In this document: positions 1 to 10,242 of the stretch, piece by piece
Layout: each line of letters begins with the position of its first letter
Numbering within the stretch: position 1 is the stretch's first letter
DNA from: Bimuria novae-zelandiae CBS 107.79
Taxonomy: Eukaryota; Ascomycota; Dothideomycetes; Pleosporales; Didymosphaeriaceae
Reading direction: 5' to 3'
Assembly: GCA_010015655.1 (NCBI GenBank)
Contig: ML976717.1
Location: forward strand, 55,663 to 119,662
Length of the DNA stretch: 64,000 nt
Notes under the pieces: model-generated
What the model was told of the DNA's origin: nothing
The model's database searches: none
Seen by the model: only the letters and a program-made list of their open reading frames with translations
Made by a program: the position numbers and the translations under genes

Positions 1-193
1 GCTCGTTGGAGCTGTGGTAATGGTGTGATGCGAAAAGGTGATGTGTAATGTTGTACTCCATGATACCCTAATATGAATCTTACGCTTTCATGCTCCATAT
101 GCCCTACCCAAATACTTCTCTCTCCGGCTTCTCAACCGTCATCTATCTTTTCGGTGCTGAGGGCTTGGACATCTATCTCCCACCTTACCCGTC

Positions 194-1483
194 CTAAAGC
201 CCCCTCTCAATCTCCGCCACCTCCCCCATAACCCCCCTCACGCTCTCCTTCACCGCCTCTCCTACCGGCAAATACGGCCGTCTGGGCTTCAACTTCTCCT
301 CCGCGCCCTCAATCCCCGCGTCCACCGCGCTGAACTGACTCACAGCGTACTTCGTACTCGCGATGCCCGCCTTCACGGGGCTTTCAGCCAGCGCGGCTTT
401 CCTGTGCAGCGCGAGCGCTTCGGCGGTCTTGCCGGACGTGTAGAGGTTGTAGATCTTCATGATGGTCTTGGGGAAGACGTTGGAGAAGGCGGCGACGCAG
501 CCTTGGCTGCCGACTGCGAGGCCGCCGATTAGGAAGTCGGATTGGCCGCCAAAGGTTGTGAATTCTTTGCTCGACCTATAAAAGCACAACGTCAGTATAC
601 TCGGGAAGAATAATAAGAAGAATCACATCATGTGTAATAAGGGCTGTGAAATTTGAATGGGGTGGGACAGCGAAGGGTGACTTACAGCTCAGCAGTAAGG
701 CGCGTGATTTTCGCAACGGAGCCGCAGGTAAGTTTTACGCCTACAACTTTTCCAGGGTTCCGCTTTGCGATGGCGGCGATAGTTACGGAGTCGAGGTCTA
801 CGCCGTTGCACTGGCCTGGGAAATTGTAGATTACGATGGGTAGATCGGTGCCTTGGGCTACGTCGTCGAAGTAGCCGTTGACGACCTGCAGTGTAGCATT
901 CAGTCAGCATATCCATTTCCTTTTTATGTAAATGCAAATGGCGACCCCAGCGAGAGAATGTGTGGATCTTGGCGCCATCGCAGCCTCGGCAAGCCACGGC
1001 ATAGCACAGTAAAGGAACGCTATAATTGTCGAGAACTGCTGCTTTAGTATTCCAGGCAGACGTGCAGAAGCCTCCAGCATCGTCGCCCATGACAGTCTGA
1101 ATAAATATGAAGGATGCACAAACCTCCTTACTCGTACTCCCCCCATAATACGCCGCCGGCAACACCAACCCAAAATCCGCTCCACTCCTCTTCGCATCTT
1201 CCGCATACTCCAGCGTCTGCACAACAGAGAACCCACTAATCCCCACAATGAGCGGATATCCCGGCCCGACCGCGTCCCGAGCGCACTTCACAAGTGCGAT
1301 GCGTTCCTCGCGGGTTAGAAGAAAAGCTTCCGCGTTGGACCCCAGCACGACGAGCCCTGTCACGTGGCGCGAGAGGTAGGCGAAGTATTGTTTCTGCGAG
1401 GCGAGATCGAGTGCGCCGGTGGTTGGGTCGAAGAAGGTTACGGCGGGCGTCCAGACGCCGGGGGCGGGGATTTTGAAGCCCAT
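194..1483 (-). CDS. Dihydrodipicolinate synthase / N-acetylneuraminate lyase family aldolase
   Basis: This is a class I (Schiff-base) TIM-barrel aldolase of the DapA/NAL superfamily. Fungi use such proteins as 2-keto-acid aldolases (for example 4-hydroxy-2-oxoglutarate or sugar-acid aldolases) rather than for lysine synthesis. I read three exons, 1483..1124, 885..686 and 575..194. They sum to 314 codons (313 aa), close to the family's usual ~300 aa. Visible hallmarks are the N-terminal PGVWTPAVTFFD strand, the GLVVLGSNAEAFLLTREER segment (equivalent of the substrate-binding G-(S/T)-T/N-GE loop), VGISG, and in exon 2 a VIYNFPG strand followed by VGVKLTCG, where the lysine is the likely Schiff-base residue. 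The ATG at 1483 starts directly at the barrel with no targeting peptide, so it is probably cytosolic. Both introns have GT..AG ends. The exact substrate cannot be told from sequence. Confidence 0.88.
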
Positions 1484-2821
1484 CGTGGAGAGTGGAGGTG
1501 GTAAAGGCGGGAAGTTGTAGAGCGCCGTCGGTGACTAGTTCGGTCGGTGTTGGATGGTCTAAGTATGGGAGTCAAAAGCGTCAATTGAAAGAGCGTGGGT
1601 CGTTCAATGTGGAGGTTGTTGGTGTTGATGTTGGGAGCAGAGCTACCCCTCCACCCCACCTTCCTTCAATCGCGAAGTCGCAGCGGCTATCAACGGGATG
1701 TGTACCGTAGCGCGTTCAGTCAGCGGAGCATCTCTCTCTCTCCCCAGTTCTTGTTCGGATTAAAGTGAGAATCTTTCAATGCAACTGACCGATGAGGTGG
1801 GAACAACACCTTCACAAGGAACATACAAGGCACGAGAGAGACAGTGTGAAAAAGTGAAATCTATTGCTGTAAATCGTAGCACAAAAACCCGCATTATGAC
1901 AAGAAGCCAAGATGAGCACGCTATGAAGCCCTTTCCAATCCATGTACCCATATGCAAATGTCGAATGTGCAGAAACCCGGCTGATATGATATCCACAGAA
2001 GCCGAGGCCACCTATCCGGAGAGTCGCTCCATGATCTCGCATCATGAACATGTCCTCAGAAATAGACGATGGGGAAAAAGTTACAATGTGGCTTTACAAC
2101 GTCCAAGCCTCATGAACTCAGATATCCAAAGAACTCGCGAATGTAAGCTTCTCCAAACTGGTGTAGAGAAGCAGTGTACCACGTTGCGCAGATAGCCAGA
2201 GAAAGCGTACAGTCGCGTTAGGTCTTGGGAATCAAAATGCAACAACGTACAATAAAAGCTGATGGGACCGCGGGTATCAAAAATGACCTTCCGGATGTGA
2301 GCCTCCTGAGCAAGACACTGAAGAGCGGCAGGCGGCGCGAAGTCAGCCGGAGAATGTCAAATGTAAAGTAGGACAAAAGGCCGATGACAGCTCGTGTATT
2401 GAGAATGATCTCGCCAATGTGAGCTGTCCGATGGGCAGAGAAGAGGCCGGCGACGGTGCGCAGAAAGCCGGAGAGTGCGCAGAGTCACGTTGAAGCCTTG
2501 GGAATCGAGATGCAAAATCCTGCAGTGAAAGCCGATGGAAACGCCGATGTGAATGCCGAGAACCAGAAACATGTTTGGGCACAAGATGGCTGTGAATGGG
2601 CTTTGCTCAAAGTGAAGTAGTGATGCCGGACAAAACATCAAGATATAATGGTCTTGTAATGTGAAACATTAGACACCTTTTGTGCGACGATTGTATAGAA
2701 GAGGGTGCATCTGCTGAAGATTGCAGAGAAGTCGTGCATATGCCAGTGCGTCGTCAAGAAGTTGATAGCCTCGTGTCAACCCAGGATGGGCAGGCATCAC
2801 CTGGCTCGAACGTTGAGGGAC
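1484..2821. other. Gene-free interval, includes a degenerate tandem repeat
   Basis: I see no convincing coding region. The upstream part should hold the promoter of the aldolase gene, which points left. The part beyond 2650 would be the 3' flank of the AT-hook gene. Between about 2193 and 2600 the DNA is a decayed tandem repeat, listed separately. Confidence 0.5.
2193..2600. repeat. Degenerate ~125-150 bp tandem repeat, about three copies
   Basis: Three diverged units begin near 2193, 2341 and 2464, each with an AGCCRGAGA-like start. Recurring blocks are CTTGGGAATCRARATGCAA (near 2223 and 2494), a TATYRARAATGAYCT..ATGTGAGC block (near 2275 and 2398) and GCYGATGG. Spacing is irregular and copies differ at many positions. 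The function is unknown. Confidence 0.5.
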
Positions 2822-4525
2822 TCAATAGTGCGGTGCCGTCGGGAGCATCTGCGCGACGGGAGCAAAGGCCGTGGGGGCGGGAACAGGCGGGCCCATGGCG
2901 TCGTCGCCGAGGTCGTCATCGTCACCGCCCAGGTCATCGACATTGGAAACGACAGTTTCCTCGAAAAGCGAATCGCACTGGTGCGATCGGTCCCCCTCCG
3001 GCTCAGGATCGTCGGCCACGGGCAGCGGGGCAGAGCCAGTGACTTCAGCGAACTCCTCTGCGAGGTCGAGCTCCTTCTCGGAGGCAGCAACGTCGTCGTC
3101 TGGGAAGACAAACGCTTCCTCTGGACGCTCGTCCTCATCCAGGCCTTCGTCAAGCTCAGTGTCACTCGCGTCTTGGAGGGCAGCCTGATGGACGGGGTCT
3201 CGGCGTTGCAACTCGTCACGTTCCAGGTTTTCTGCGGTCGCATATGGCACATCACCTTTGACGTCTTCATCCTCAGCGGCACGGTGAAGTTCCTGGGGTT
3301 CGCCGTCATCCTCTTCAACGACCTCGACCTCGATGTCATCCTCCTCAACGACCTCGACCTCGATGTCATTCTCCTCAACGACCTCAACCTCAATAGCCTC
3401 GACGGTTCCTCCAACAAGCAGCGAAGGCTGTGCCGACATGGCTCCCTCAGCATCGGAGCGTGTGTCACCTTCAGCGTCACCAGCGGACATCACGATAGAT
3501 CCCTCAGCTGCTGCTTCAGACTCATCCTCGGCATCACCAAGGTCGTCAATCTCAACCTCAACCTCGGGCGCGGCAGCATCTTCCATGTCAACATCGTTGT
3601 CGACTTCGGCGTCCTCCTCCTCCACTGGAGCCTCGTCAGCGGGCGCTGCCTCGGCGTCGAGCAGCTGCTGGAGATAGTCGACCATGGCATCGTGGAAGCG
3701 GTCTGGCACATCCATGGTCGTGATGCCCTTCTTCTTGCGTGGCTTGATTTCGGTCTTGGCGACACGGCCGCTGTTCGTCTTACGCTCGGGGGTCTTGGTG
3801 GGTGTTGCTGTTACTCCCTGCTTCGATGGACGACCGCGTTTCTTCGGTTGTGCGGCTGCTTTGACTGCAGGCTTCTTCGTCTTGGTGGCGGCCTTGGACT
3901 GGGGAGCTTGGGCGGTCTGCTTGGGTGCGGCGCGAGTGCGTTTGGCGCGCGGGCTCGAGCGAGCGGCGGCGGCTGGCTTTTTGGCCTTGTTGGCGGTACG
4001 CTTGCTAACGCGCGACGACGTGGAGCCGACGACGCGCTCGAGGTCTAGGGCTGACTTTGAGGGGCGACCACGGCGCTTCGGGGCGGCCGTGTTTGCAACG
4101 GCTGGGTGGTCTGACTTGCGGCGACCACGACCGCGACCCTTTGTCGGGACAGGCGCATCTTCGACGGGCTCGGTCTTGGTCTTGGGCGGACGGCCACCGC
4201 GCTTCTTGGGAGCGGGCGGCTCCTCCTCGGCGACAGCGACGGCGACGGGCTCTGGCTCTGCGGCTTTGCGACCGCGGCCGCGACCCTTCTTCGGCTGCTC
4301 GACTGCGGGCTCGGGCTCGGCTGCCACGACTTCCTCTTTTGCGCGCGCAGGGCGTCCACGTTTCTTAGGCGCAGGCTCGGATGCAGCTGAAGCGGCGGCT
4401 TTGGCGGCGCGACCGCGAGGCTTCGGTGAGTCCTTCGCGATTGCTGCTGAGGCGGCGGCTTTCGCAGCGCGACCTGAGCGAGTGGGGGTTGCGGCTGTAG
4501 CCTTGGCTTGCTTGCGCGGAGCCAT
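2822..4525 (-). CDS. AT-hook, acidic-tail chromatin protein
   Basis: This single-exon gene encodes about 567 aa from the ATG at 4525 (MAPRKQAK...). The frame stays open 38 codons further upstream, but that stretch lacks the gene's Lys/Ala/Pro composition, so I prefer the internal start. The N-terminal half is Ala/Lys/Arg/Pro-rich with at least six AT-hook-like GRP/RGR cores: KPRGRAAK, KKRGRPAR, GRGRGRK, KKRGGRPPK, KRRGRPSK and KKRGRPSK. These bind the minor groove of AT-rich DNA. The C-terminal half is strongly acidic and includes a 10-residue EVEVVEE(D/N)DI repeat in three copies. AT-hooks plus an acidic tail is a known pattern for nuclear architectural proteins. No catalytic domain is visible. 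The host genome carries AT-rich RIP-like blocks, so binding to them is conceivable but only inferred. Confidence 0.8.
   Translation of the reverse strand: MAPRKQAKATAATPTRSGRAAKAAASAAIAKDSPKPRGRAAKAAASAASEPAPKKRGRPARAKEEVVAAEPEPAVEQPKKGRGRGRKAAEPEPVAVAVAEEEPPAPKKRGGRPPKTKTEPVEDAPVPTKGRGRGRRKSDHPAVANTAAPKRRGRPSKSALDLERVVGSTSSRVSKRTANKAKKPAAAARSSPRAKRTRAAPKQTAQAPQSKAATKTKKPAVKAAAQPKKRGRPSKQGVTATPTKTPERKTNSGRVAKTEIKPRKKKGITTMDVPDRFHDAMVDYLQQLLDAEAAPADEAPVEEEDAEVDNDVDMEDAAAPEVEVEIDDLGDAEDESEAAAEGSIVMSAGDAEGDTRSDAEGAMSAQPSLLVGGTVEAIEVEVVEENDIEVEVVEEDDIEVEVVEEDDGEPQELHRAAEDEDVKGDVPYATAENLERDELQRRDPVHQAALQDASDTELDEGLDEDERPEEAFVFPDDDVAASEKELDLAEEFAEVTGSAPLPVADDPEPEGDRSHQCDSLFEETVVSNVDDLGGDDDDLGDDAMGPPVPAPTAFAPVAQMLPTAPHY
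3306..3400. repeat. 30-bp in-frame tandem repeat inside the AT-hook gene
   Basis: About three copies of a 30-bp unit (CTCCTCAACGACCTCGACCT plus CGATGTCATC) encode the acidic 10-residue repeat. The length is a multiple of three, so copy-number change keeps the frame. The last copy has diverged. Confidence 0.85.
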
Positions 4526-4752
4526 TGGTGTGTGGATCAAGGGTGATTGATGTGTAATGGAGATGTGGAGTGTAGGTATTGGATGCACAAAAAGATACGG
4601 GTATGCAGTTGCAAAAGGTGGTGTATTGAGAGTCGTCAAGCGTTTGGAGATTTGGTGTTGTTGCGCGTCGGAAAGTGTGGAGAGCTCAAGCTATATTATC
4701 GCGGTGGACCGTGCACCTTCCGCGCCTCCCCCTAACGACTGGCTGCCCCGCC

Positions 4753-6188
4753 ACGCGGTAAACGAAAAATCGCGCACACCAAAACAACGCTAGTCCACCC
4801 CCGCCATGCAACACTCTGCAGCCACCTTTTTACACAAAAATAAAACTCCACACGCTACACCACTTTACGATAATATTTTACTACGTAATTAATTAGATAG
4901 CCTAATTACCTAATAACCCCTATTTAAACATGCTAAAAAAGTCGCGGATTAAAAGTGCCTACAAGTTCATGGATTTCCGCCGCATACCCTACTATTACAA
5001 TAATATTTTTAGCTATTACGGCGTGAAACGCCGCTAGGGCTAGGAGATACTTGCTAAGGACAATATAGAGGCTAATAAGACTTATTATAATAGTATATTA
5101 ACGGCGAAGAAGCGCGACAGACCCTTAAAGCTATCTTTAGAGGACCTAAAGCGTGCTAATAAGTATTTATAAGACCTAAGATAAGACGCCCGCGTCCTTA
5201 CATAAGAGTAGCTAGCATATAAATTAGATCTCGGCGTTAGCGGCAAGACCCTTAAGGAGTATCTTTATACTATAAATTACTTAAAATATATTACTTATAA
5301 TAAAGGCTAGATTTCCTAGCGCGTTATAAAGCTCCGCGTTAAGTACTCTACTATTATGCTTAAAAAGTACCTTAATAAGAAGGACTAGCGCCGCGTACGC
5401 TTCTCTAATAAGATACACTAAAGTATAGGGCTTAAGGGCAAGATAAGGATTATTAGAAAACCTAAAGAGCGCTATTATCGCGATTATATATAATACACAT
5501 TAAATCGCGATAATAAGAAGACTCTAGAGCGCTAGCACTTATAGGCCACTATAGGCTTTAATTTTAAGAGCAACTTATACTTTTATAACGTCCTAAGTAA
5601 TAAAAATAGCAAGATAAGCCTTAAAGTATACTATAACGCGATCCTTAAGCGTATCGTTAAGCTATAAATTTTACGTAGCGACGACTTTGTGCTAAAGGAA
5701 GATAATAACTCTAGCTATAAAATAAGTAAATCCTCTAATAATATTATTCGTAATTAGAAGAAAACCTATGGCTTAAAGTCCTACTTTAACTATACACACT
5801 TACCTAATTTAGTACTTATAGAAAATTGCTGGTAGCCTCTAAAGTAGTATCTTAAAAGGTTCCCCTATTAAGACGTCTTTAAAATAAGAGACCTTATAAT
5901 TAAAGGCTAGTAATTAATTAGCTAAAAGTTTATAAATAAGCGCGTTAATAGCATGCTGTAAAGGCTGCGAGACTGCTACAACTCCAGCGGAGAAATTACA
6001 TGTTATTAAGCCCAACACCAAACAAAAGTCATGTATATACAGATCTACATAGAAAGCAAGCCTCACGGTGCGATTTGGCGTCGAAATCGATTTAATATGG
6101 CTCGAATTTCGACTTTGTAGGGCAAATGTATGGGTGACAAAAAGCTGACTCATCTAGTTTGGTGTGCGCGATTTTTCGTTTACCGCGT
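4753..6188. mobile_element. Tc1/mariner-type element relic with 31-bp terminal inverted repeats
   Basis: Positions 4753..4783 and 6158..6188 are perfect 31-bp inverted copies (ACGCGGTAAACGAAAAATCG...). They enclose 1436 bp, a normal size for Tc1/mariner elements. Most of the interior (about 4860-5940) is AT-rich, TpA-rich and full of stops, consistent with RIP. I could not see a clean TA duplication immediately outside the repeats, so the true ends may lie a few bases away or the flanks have mutated. Confidence 0.75.
4925..5930 (+). pseudogene. Degenerate Tc1/mariner-type (DDE) transposase
   Basis: Reading the plus strand through many TAA/TAG codons gives recognisable transposase blocks. One is an FNFKSNLYFYNVLSNKN-like stretch near 5570. 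Another is DDFVLKEDNNSSY near 5675, a catalytic Asp region. A third is HLPNLVLIENCW near 5805-5833, the last catalytic acid region of Tc1/mariner proteins, followed by PLK-YLKRFP. Most stops sit where CAA, CAG or CGA would make sense, as expected from C-to-T change. It cannot encode active protein as it stands. The subfamily is not certain. Confidence 0.65.
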
Positions 6189-7298
6189 GCCCGCTTATCT
6201 TCGTCATCGCCAACCACCGACCGTTCACGTGACCTCTGGCGTCTTAGCGGCGGCAGCAGCAGCCACGCTCCCAGCTGCCCAATGTTCAGTGCGAAGCTCT
6301 GTTTGCTTCGATCAACTGTCCCTATTCCAATGTGACACAGTTTTGAGGACATATCTACTTTCGTTTCTGGCCTTTGTGCGATATCATATGGGCGATATCA
6401 ACTGCGATAAAGGTCAACCTGTTCTCTCACCCATTAAGCGTCATAGATGGGAGACATGAAAACTCTCCAGGACGTCGAAGAATAAGGTAGGATTACTGTG
6501 AAGGCACTCCTCTTGCACGAATAACCCGTGCGAGATTTCAGATTACCATCATGAATAGGAAACAGTCATTCCCGCGGCTAACGTCCAAAGTCTCGCCTAC
6601 TACGCTCGGATTATGACTACGACTAAGAGCTGGGATTTCGAGTAAGTCTCTACAAGAGCGTAAGCACGCAGCGCCCATCACTTCCCCATTTATATCTCGT
6701 GCTACTCTCTCGCAATGACCCACCAACCATCTGGATTGCATCGCTTACGACCTCTTCTGCAACCGCTTCTGCCGCGCGTCTGGCGGTGTGATATGTCTAC
6801 ATATATCAGCCAAGATGTCCTGAAACATCCAATGGTAATTTAAGCCGACACTCCATATTGCCGGATCCTACACAAACAAGGTACCCGAAGGAACTATGAC
6901 AGCCTAGAGGTCATCGCGAGAACTTCTACATATAATGCTGAACACTTGCAGCCAAATGAAGTGGGGCTTTCCCGTTCGTTTGCCCCATCACATGATGCTA
7001 TCGTTTCGTGGCCAGTAAGAGGAAGAGACAGTCCGGCAACATCGTGCTCGAAGAATCACAAACGTGCTGAGTTGAGAGCAAGGACCGCACTTGCATGACT
7101 CGCCTAGACAGAGAATGGCCACGATACGACCATATGGCATTCTGGACCGCTAAGGAACGTGGGAATTAAACAAGGTAATTACGGCCCTGCATGCGACGCT
7201 CAACCACGCTCTTGGGACACTCCCTGCAAGCTTGAGGTATAAAGAGGTGGTGCAACCGAAATTCGATACTCCACCTTCACCCGCTCGCCACCTCCAGC
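6189..7298. other. Gene-free interval between the Tc1-type relic and the secreted-protein gene
   Basis: Base composition is normal here and I see no supportable gene on either strand. The last ~70 bases carry the likely core promoter of the next gene. Confidence 0.5.
7238..7244 (+). promoter_or_regulatory. Candidate TATA box of the secreted-protein gene
   Basis: A TATAAAG motif lies 55-61 bases upstream of the ATG at 7299, a plausible spacing for a fungal TATA element with a short 5' leader. The only evidence is the motif and its position. Confidence 0.4.
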
Positions 7299-7979
7299 AT
7301 GCTCCTCCCCATAACCCTCACGGCTCTCGCCTCCACAGCCTCAGCAGCCTACACCCGATCCTTCCTCCAAGCCCGCGGCGCCGACTACCTCAGTGCCCAA
7401 CTCACCGGCACACCCTCCACCTTCTTGACCCACGCCGCCCAAAACTTCACCTACATCGAGAACAACACCCCCACCAGCTCCAACATAACCCTCACCTACC
7501 TCCTCAAAATCGACTACAACTACACCATCTACGACACCGCCCGCTGCGCCACCTTCTCCGAGCTCGTCTCAGCCTCAGACCCGCACCCATACATCATCCA
7601 CACGCGCGTCGAGTACGCCGCCTCAGTCACCATCCCCTGGGGTCTACCCTGCTCCCGCATCGAAGGCGGGCTCTATGCGAACGGCACGTTCAACACCACC
7701 ACGGGTAACTGCGAGCAGTCTCTGCCGTCTACGATCATTGTGCCGTATCGATGGTATGTGGTTGATGAGGAGGCGGGGGTCGTGGATATGTTTGTGGGTT
7801 TTCCGGGACTGGATCGGACGCAGGGGAAAGCACCGATGCCGGATTCGCATTTGATAAGAGTGGAGGGGGGAAAGATTAAGTATATGCATACTTGGAGTAG
7901 TTGTGTCGTCCCGGGGTGTGGGGAGTTTGATCCGGATGATCCGCTTTGTGAGGCCGAGGGGAAGTGTCCGGGGAATTAG
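7299..7979 (+). CDS. Secreted protein, DUF8021-like
   Basis: This intronless gene encodes 226 aa. It opens with a short signal peptide (MLLPITLTALASTASA). The mature part has several N-glycosylation sequons (NFT, NNT, NIT, NYT, NGT, NTT) and six or more cysteines. The closing segment resembles fungal secreted proteins with a DUF8021-type domain: SHLIRVEGGKIKYMHTWSSC and a C-terminal GCGEFDPDDPLCEAEGKC. I recognise the family only from this pattern. Its biochemical role is not known. It is expected to be extracellular or cell-wall associated. The 5' half is C-rich in codon choice and the 3' half is G-rich, but the frame is continuous. Confidence 0.75.
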   Translation: MLLPITLTALASTASAAYTRSFLQARGADYLSAQLTGTPSTFLTHAAQNFTYIENNTPTSSNITLTYLLKIDYNYTIYDTARCATFSELVSASDPHPYIIHTRVEYAASVTIPWGLPCSRIEGGLYANGTFNTTTGNCEQSLPSTIIVPYRWYVVDEEAGVVDMFVGFPGLDRTQGKAPMPDSHLIRVEGGKIKYMHTWSSCVVPGCGEFDPDDPLCEAEGKCPGN

Positions 7980-8964
7980 AGGGAAGGGAGGTGTGGAGGT
8001 GTAGTAGGTAGAAGCTGGTCTATGGCACTATATTTTGTGAATGCGAAGTAGTTCTTCTACCGTGAGTAGCTGGCTGGTGCTTGTGCAGATGAACGGTACT
8101 TTTGTCGGTTATTGCGTGCCTCGGACGGAAAAAAAAAAAAAAAAAAAAAAAAAAAGGGTGTGAGAATCGTCGCAGCGATTTCTTTCGAGTATTGTAAGTT
8201 GCATGGTCCCACTCATACCATGCTCTCATGGATACAAGAATGAAACTTATCAAGGAGTCGTGATAGTCTTCGAAGGAGGTGCCGAGAGGAGGGTGGTGTG
8301 TTGCCCTGAACACAAACAATGAGGCGTAAAAGGCGTTCACAGTGCCTCGTGGAGATCAGACAGATTTTTTTCATGTAAAAGAGGACTTTCAAGGCGGCAG
8401 ATGCTGCTTACACAGTGGTAGTGTGGTCCAGCCGCATGACCGGGAAGCTCTTTCCGACAATATCATATAAAGTAGGTGCGACCTATGGCAGGTGTATGCA
8501 AGGAAGGTGCTGTGTTAGAAAGGGTGGCATATAATCTCCTACGAGAAGATACGTGTGAGGTTCTGCGGTGAAATTAACGGCTTGTTAGCGGTGGTATGGA
8601 AGAGGAGTGAGGTGTCATGGCGAGGTCTGATGCGCGCTACGGTGTTCGTGTTGAGAGACAAATTTGTTGTGGCCAAGAGGCACCTAGGCAATGAGGTCAA
8701 GGAAATTTTGACAAAGGGAAGGAACGACTGCGGGGAAAGTAGTTGTTTTGTATGAAGCTGCGTTGTTCTAGATTGAACGTTGACTATTGAGCAGCTAGGT
8801 GATGATGCCGTAGTGCTTCTTCTATATACACTTCGGTAACGTAGCGAGTCGCTTCGTAGAAGAAGCAGTATTGCTCTTACATCCGGCAAGAGCTTTCACA
8901 GTGACCATCCAGCCAATCACTTCGAGCAAGGAATAGTCCCGCAAGCAATTTTTGAGATCCTTTG
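7980..8964. other. Gene-free interval
   Basis: No convincing gene. It contains a 27-A homopolymer shortly after the secreted-protein gene. Short open frames on both strands have no protein-like composition. Confidence 0.5.
8129..8155 (+). repeat. Poly(A) homopolymer, 27 bases
   Basis: An uninterrupted run of 27 A lies 150 bases after the stop codon of the secreted-protein gene. It may be a simple microsatellite or a retroposition trace. I found no target-site duplication beside it. Confidence 0.9.
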
Positions 8965-9543
8965 TCATACATCGGCAGCATGTGCCTCCAAAGCAATCTC
9001 GCGCTCTAACTTGGCAATCGTCTCCTCGAACACAGCGTACTTCTTCGCAACGTTTGGCCTATCGACAAGAAATTCAGGATCGAGTACTACCATATGATCG
9101 ATCGTTTGAATTAGGCCTCCTATCTTGACAAGTCTTCTGGCCCGTGGGTCTTGCATCTGCTCAGCAGCAATGTCATTCTCAAATTGGGCGATTCTCGCCA
9201 AAGAAAACGCATAAGCTTGCGCAATTTTCGGTTGCTCTTCGAGTAGGCTAGGGCGGCACCGTATTTGCTCATTCACTTCCCCGACAGAGTCTCAGGCTCG
9301 GGCGTGTGCTGGCCAACCCATTTTCGCGGCTTCTGTGAGTAATTTTTGAACAGCAGCTTCTTATTTGGTGACCTTCTCGAGCCCAGCCACCCTTTTTTGG
9401 GCATGGACATATATATGAGTCTCGGCCGGTTTTTCGTCAAGGAAGCTGGAGGTACTGTGAGTGCAAGTCTTGCGAGATGATGAGGTCCAGGGGCAATAAA
9501 AGAGAGGGATGTGGCTTTTGGCTGAAGATGCAACAAGAAACAC
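8965..9543 (-). pseudogene. Decayed gene of unknown family with two in-frame stops
   Basis: One frame on the minus strand reads as an Ala/Glu/Lys-rich helical protein across two stops. Upstream of the TAA at 9361..9363 it reads AQKRVAGLEKVTK. Between the stops it reads EAAVQKLLTEAAKMGWPAHARA. After the TGA at 9292..9294 it stays open for about 109 codons to 8965. That last part includes LARIAQFENDIAAEQMQDPRARRLVKIGG and ends EREIALEAHAADV. The stops would be explained by CAA-to-TAA and CGA-to-TGA, both C-to-T. No ATG gives a sensible full-length protein, so I treat it as a relic. I do not recognise the family. Confidence 0.5.
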
Positions 9544-10242
9544 TGAAGAAGATGAAAAAGCGGCAGCGGCAAGAGGAAGATCAATGGATTGGCTTCGAAC
9601 CGTGGATGGGCGACGATTAGTAGGTATTGAGGATGGAGGCCGCCACGGATAAAATCGGTCCGATAGCGCCCGGCCATTGCCTCGGTAGATCGATGTCCCG
9701 ATTTGTGCATTGCGCTCGATTCATGGAGGTGGCACTATTGCAGACCTTTTCTTTTATTGTCTTCAACGACGCAGACCATCGGCGAACCCGTCATTTCCCT
9801 TTCGCATTTTCTTACCAACAAACGACAACGGATGTCCGAGCTCCACATCGCGTTTATAGTTGCGCAGAATAAATTGATTTTTCGTTCTAGCTAATTCCGT
9901 TGAAAGAGCACAACAGTGAATATTGCTAACGGGCGGTTCCGCATGGCGAATGTCGCGGCGGGGAAGCTACCCCAGATTTAGGAAGGCGACATGCAGGGGA
10001 CTCCGCCTCACCTAGGCCCAGTATTTATTTTGCTCCGTCTTTACTATGTGTTATTGTCGGATGTCTAACCTCTATGATTGACGCTTGAGTCAAATATAGG
10101 AATAATGCAATTTATCCGCAAATCACAAGATCCGGAAGAAACCATACCCCGAAGACATCGGATCCACAGTAGACAGGCACCATGACATGCTGGCTTATAT
10201 TAATGGAAGCTCTGTGACCACGCACGACCGGGCAGGTCGAAA
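9544..10242. other. Gene-free interval, promoter side of the BNR gene
   Basis: I see nothing coding. The right end should contain the promoter of the plus-strand secreted BNR gene. No clear TATA motif stands out. Confidence 0.45.

Noticed and set aside
1779..2195. 138-codon plus-strand frame
   Set aside because: Composition is not protein-like, there is no domain, and it ends at the degenerate repeat.
4526..4639. Upstream 38-codon extension of the AT-hook protein
   Set aside because: Its Tyr/His/Ile/Thr-rich composition is unlike the rest, and MAPRKQAK at 4525 fits family starts better.
8539..8889. 116-codon minus-strand frame with Ser/Thr/Leu richness
   Set aside because: Reads like noncoding DNA, with low-complexity residues and no domain.
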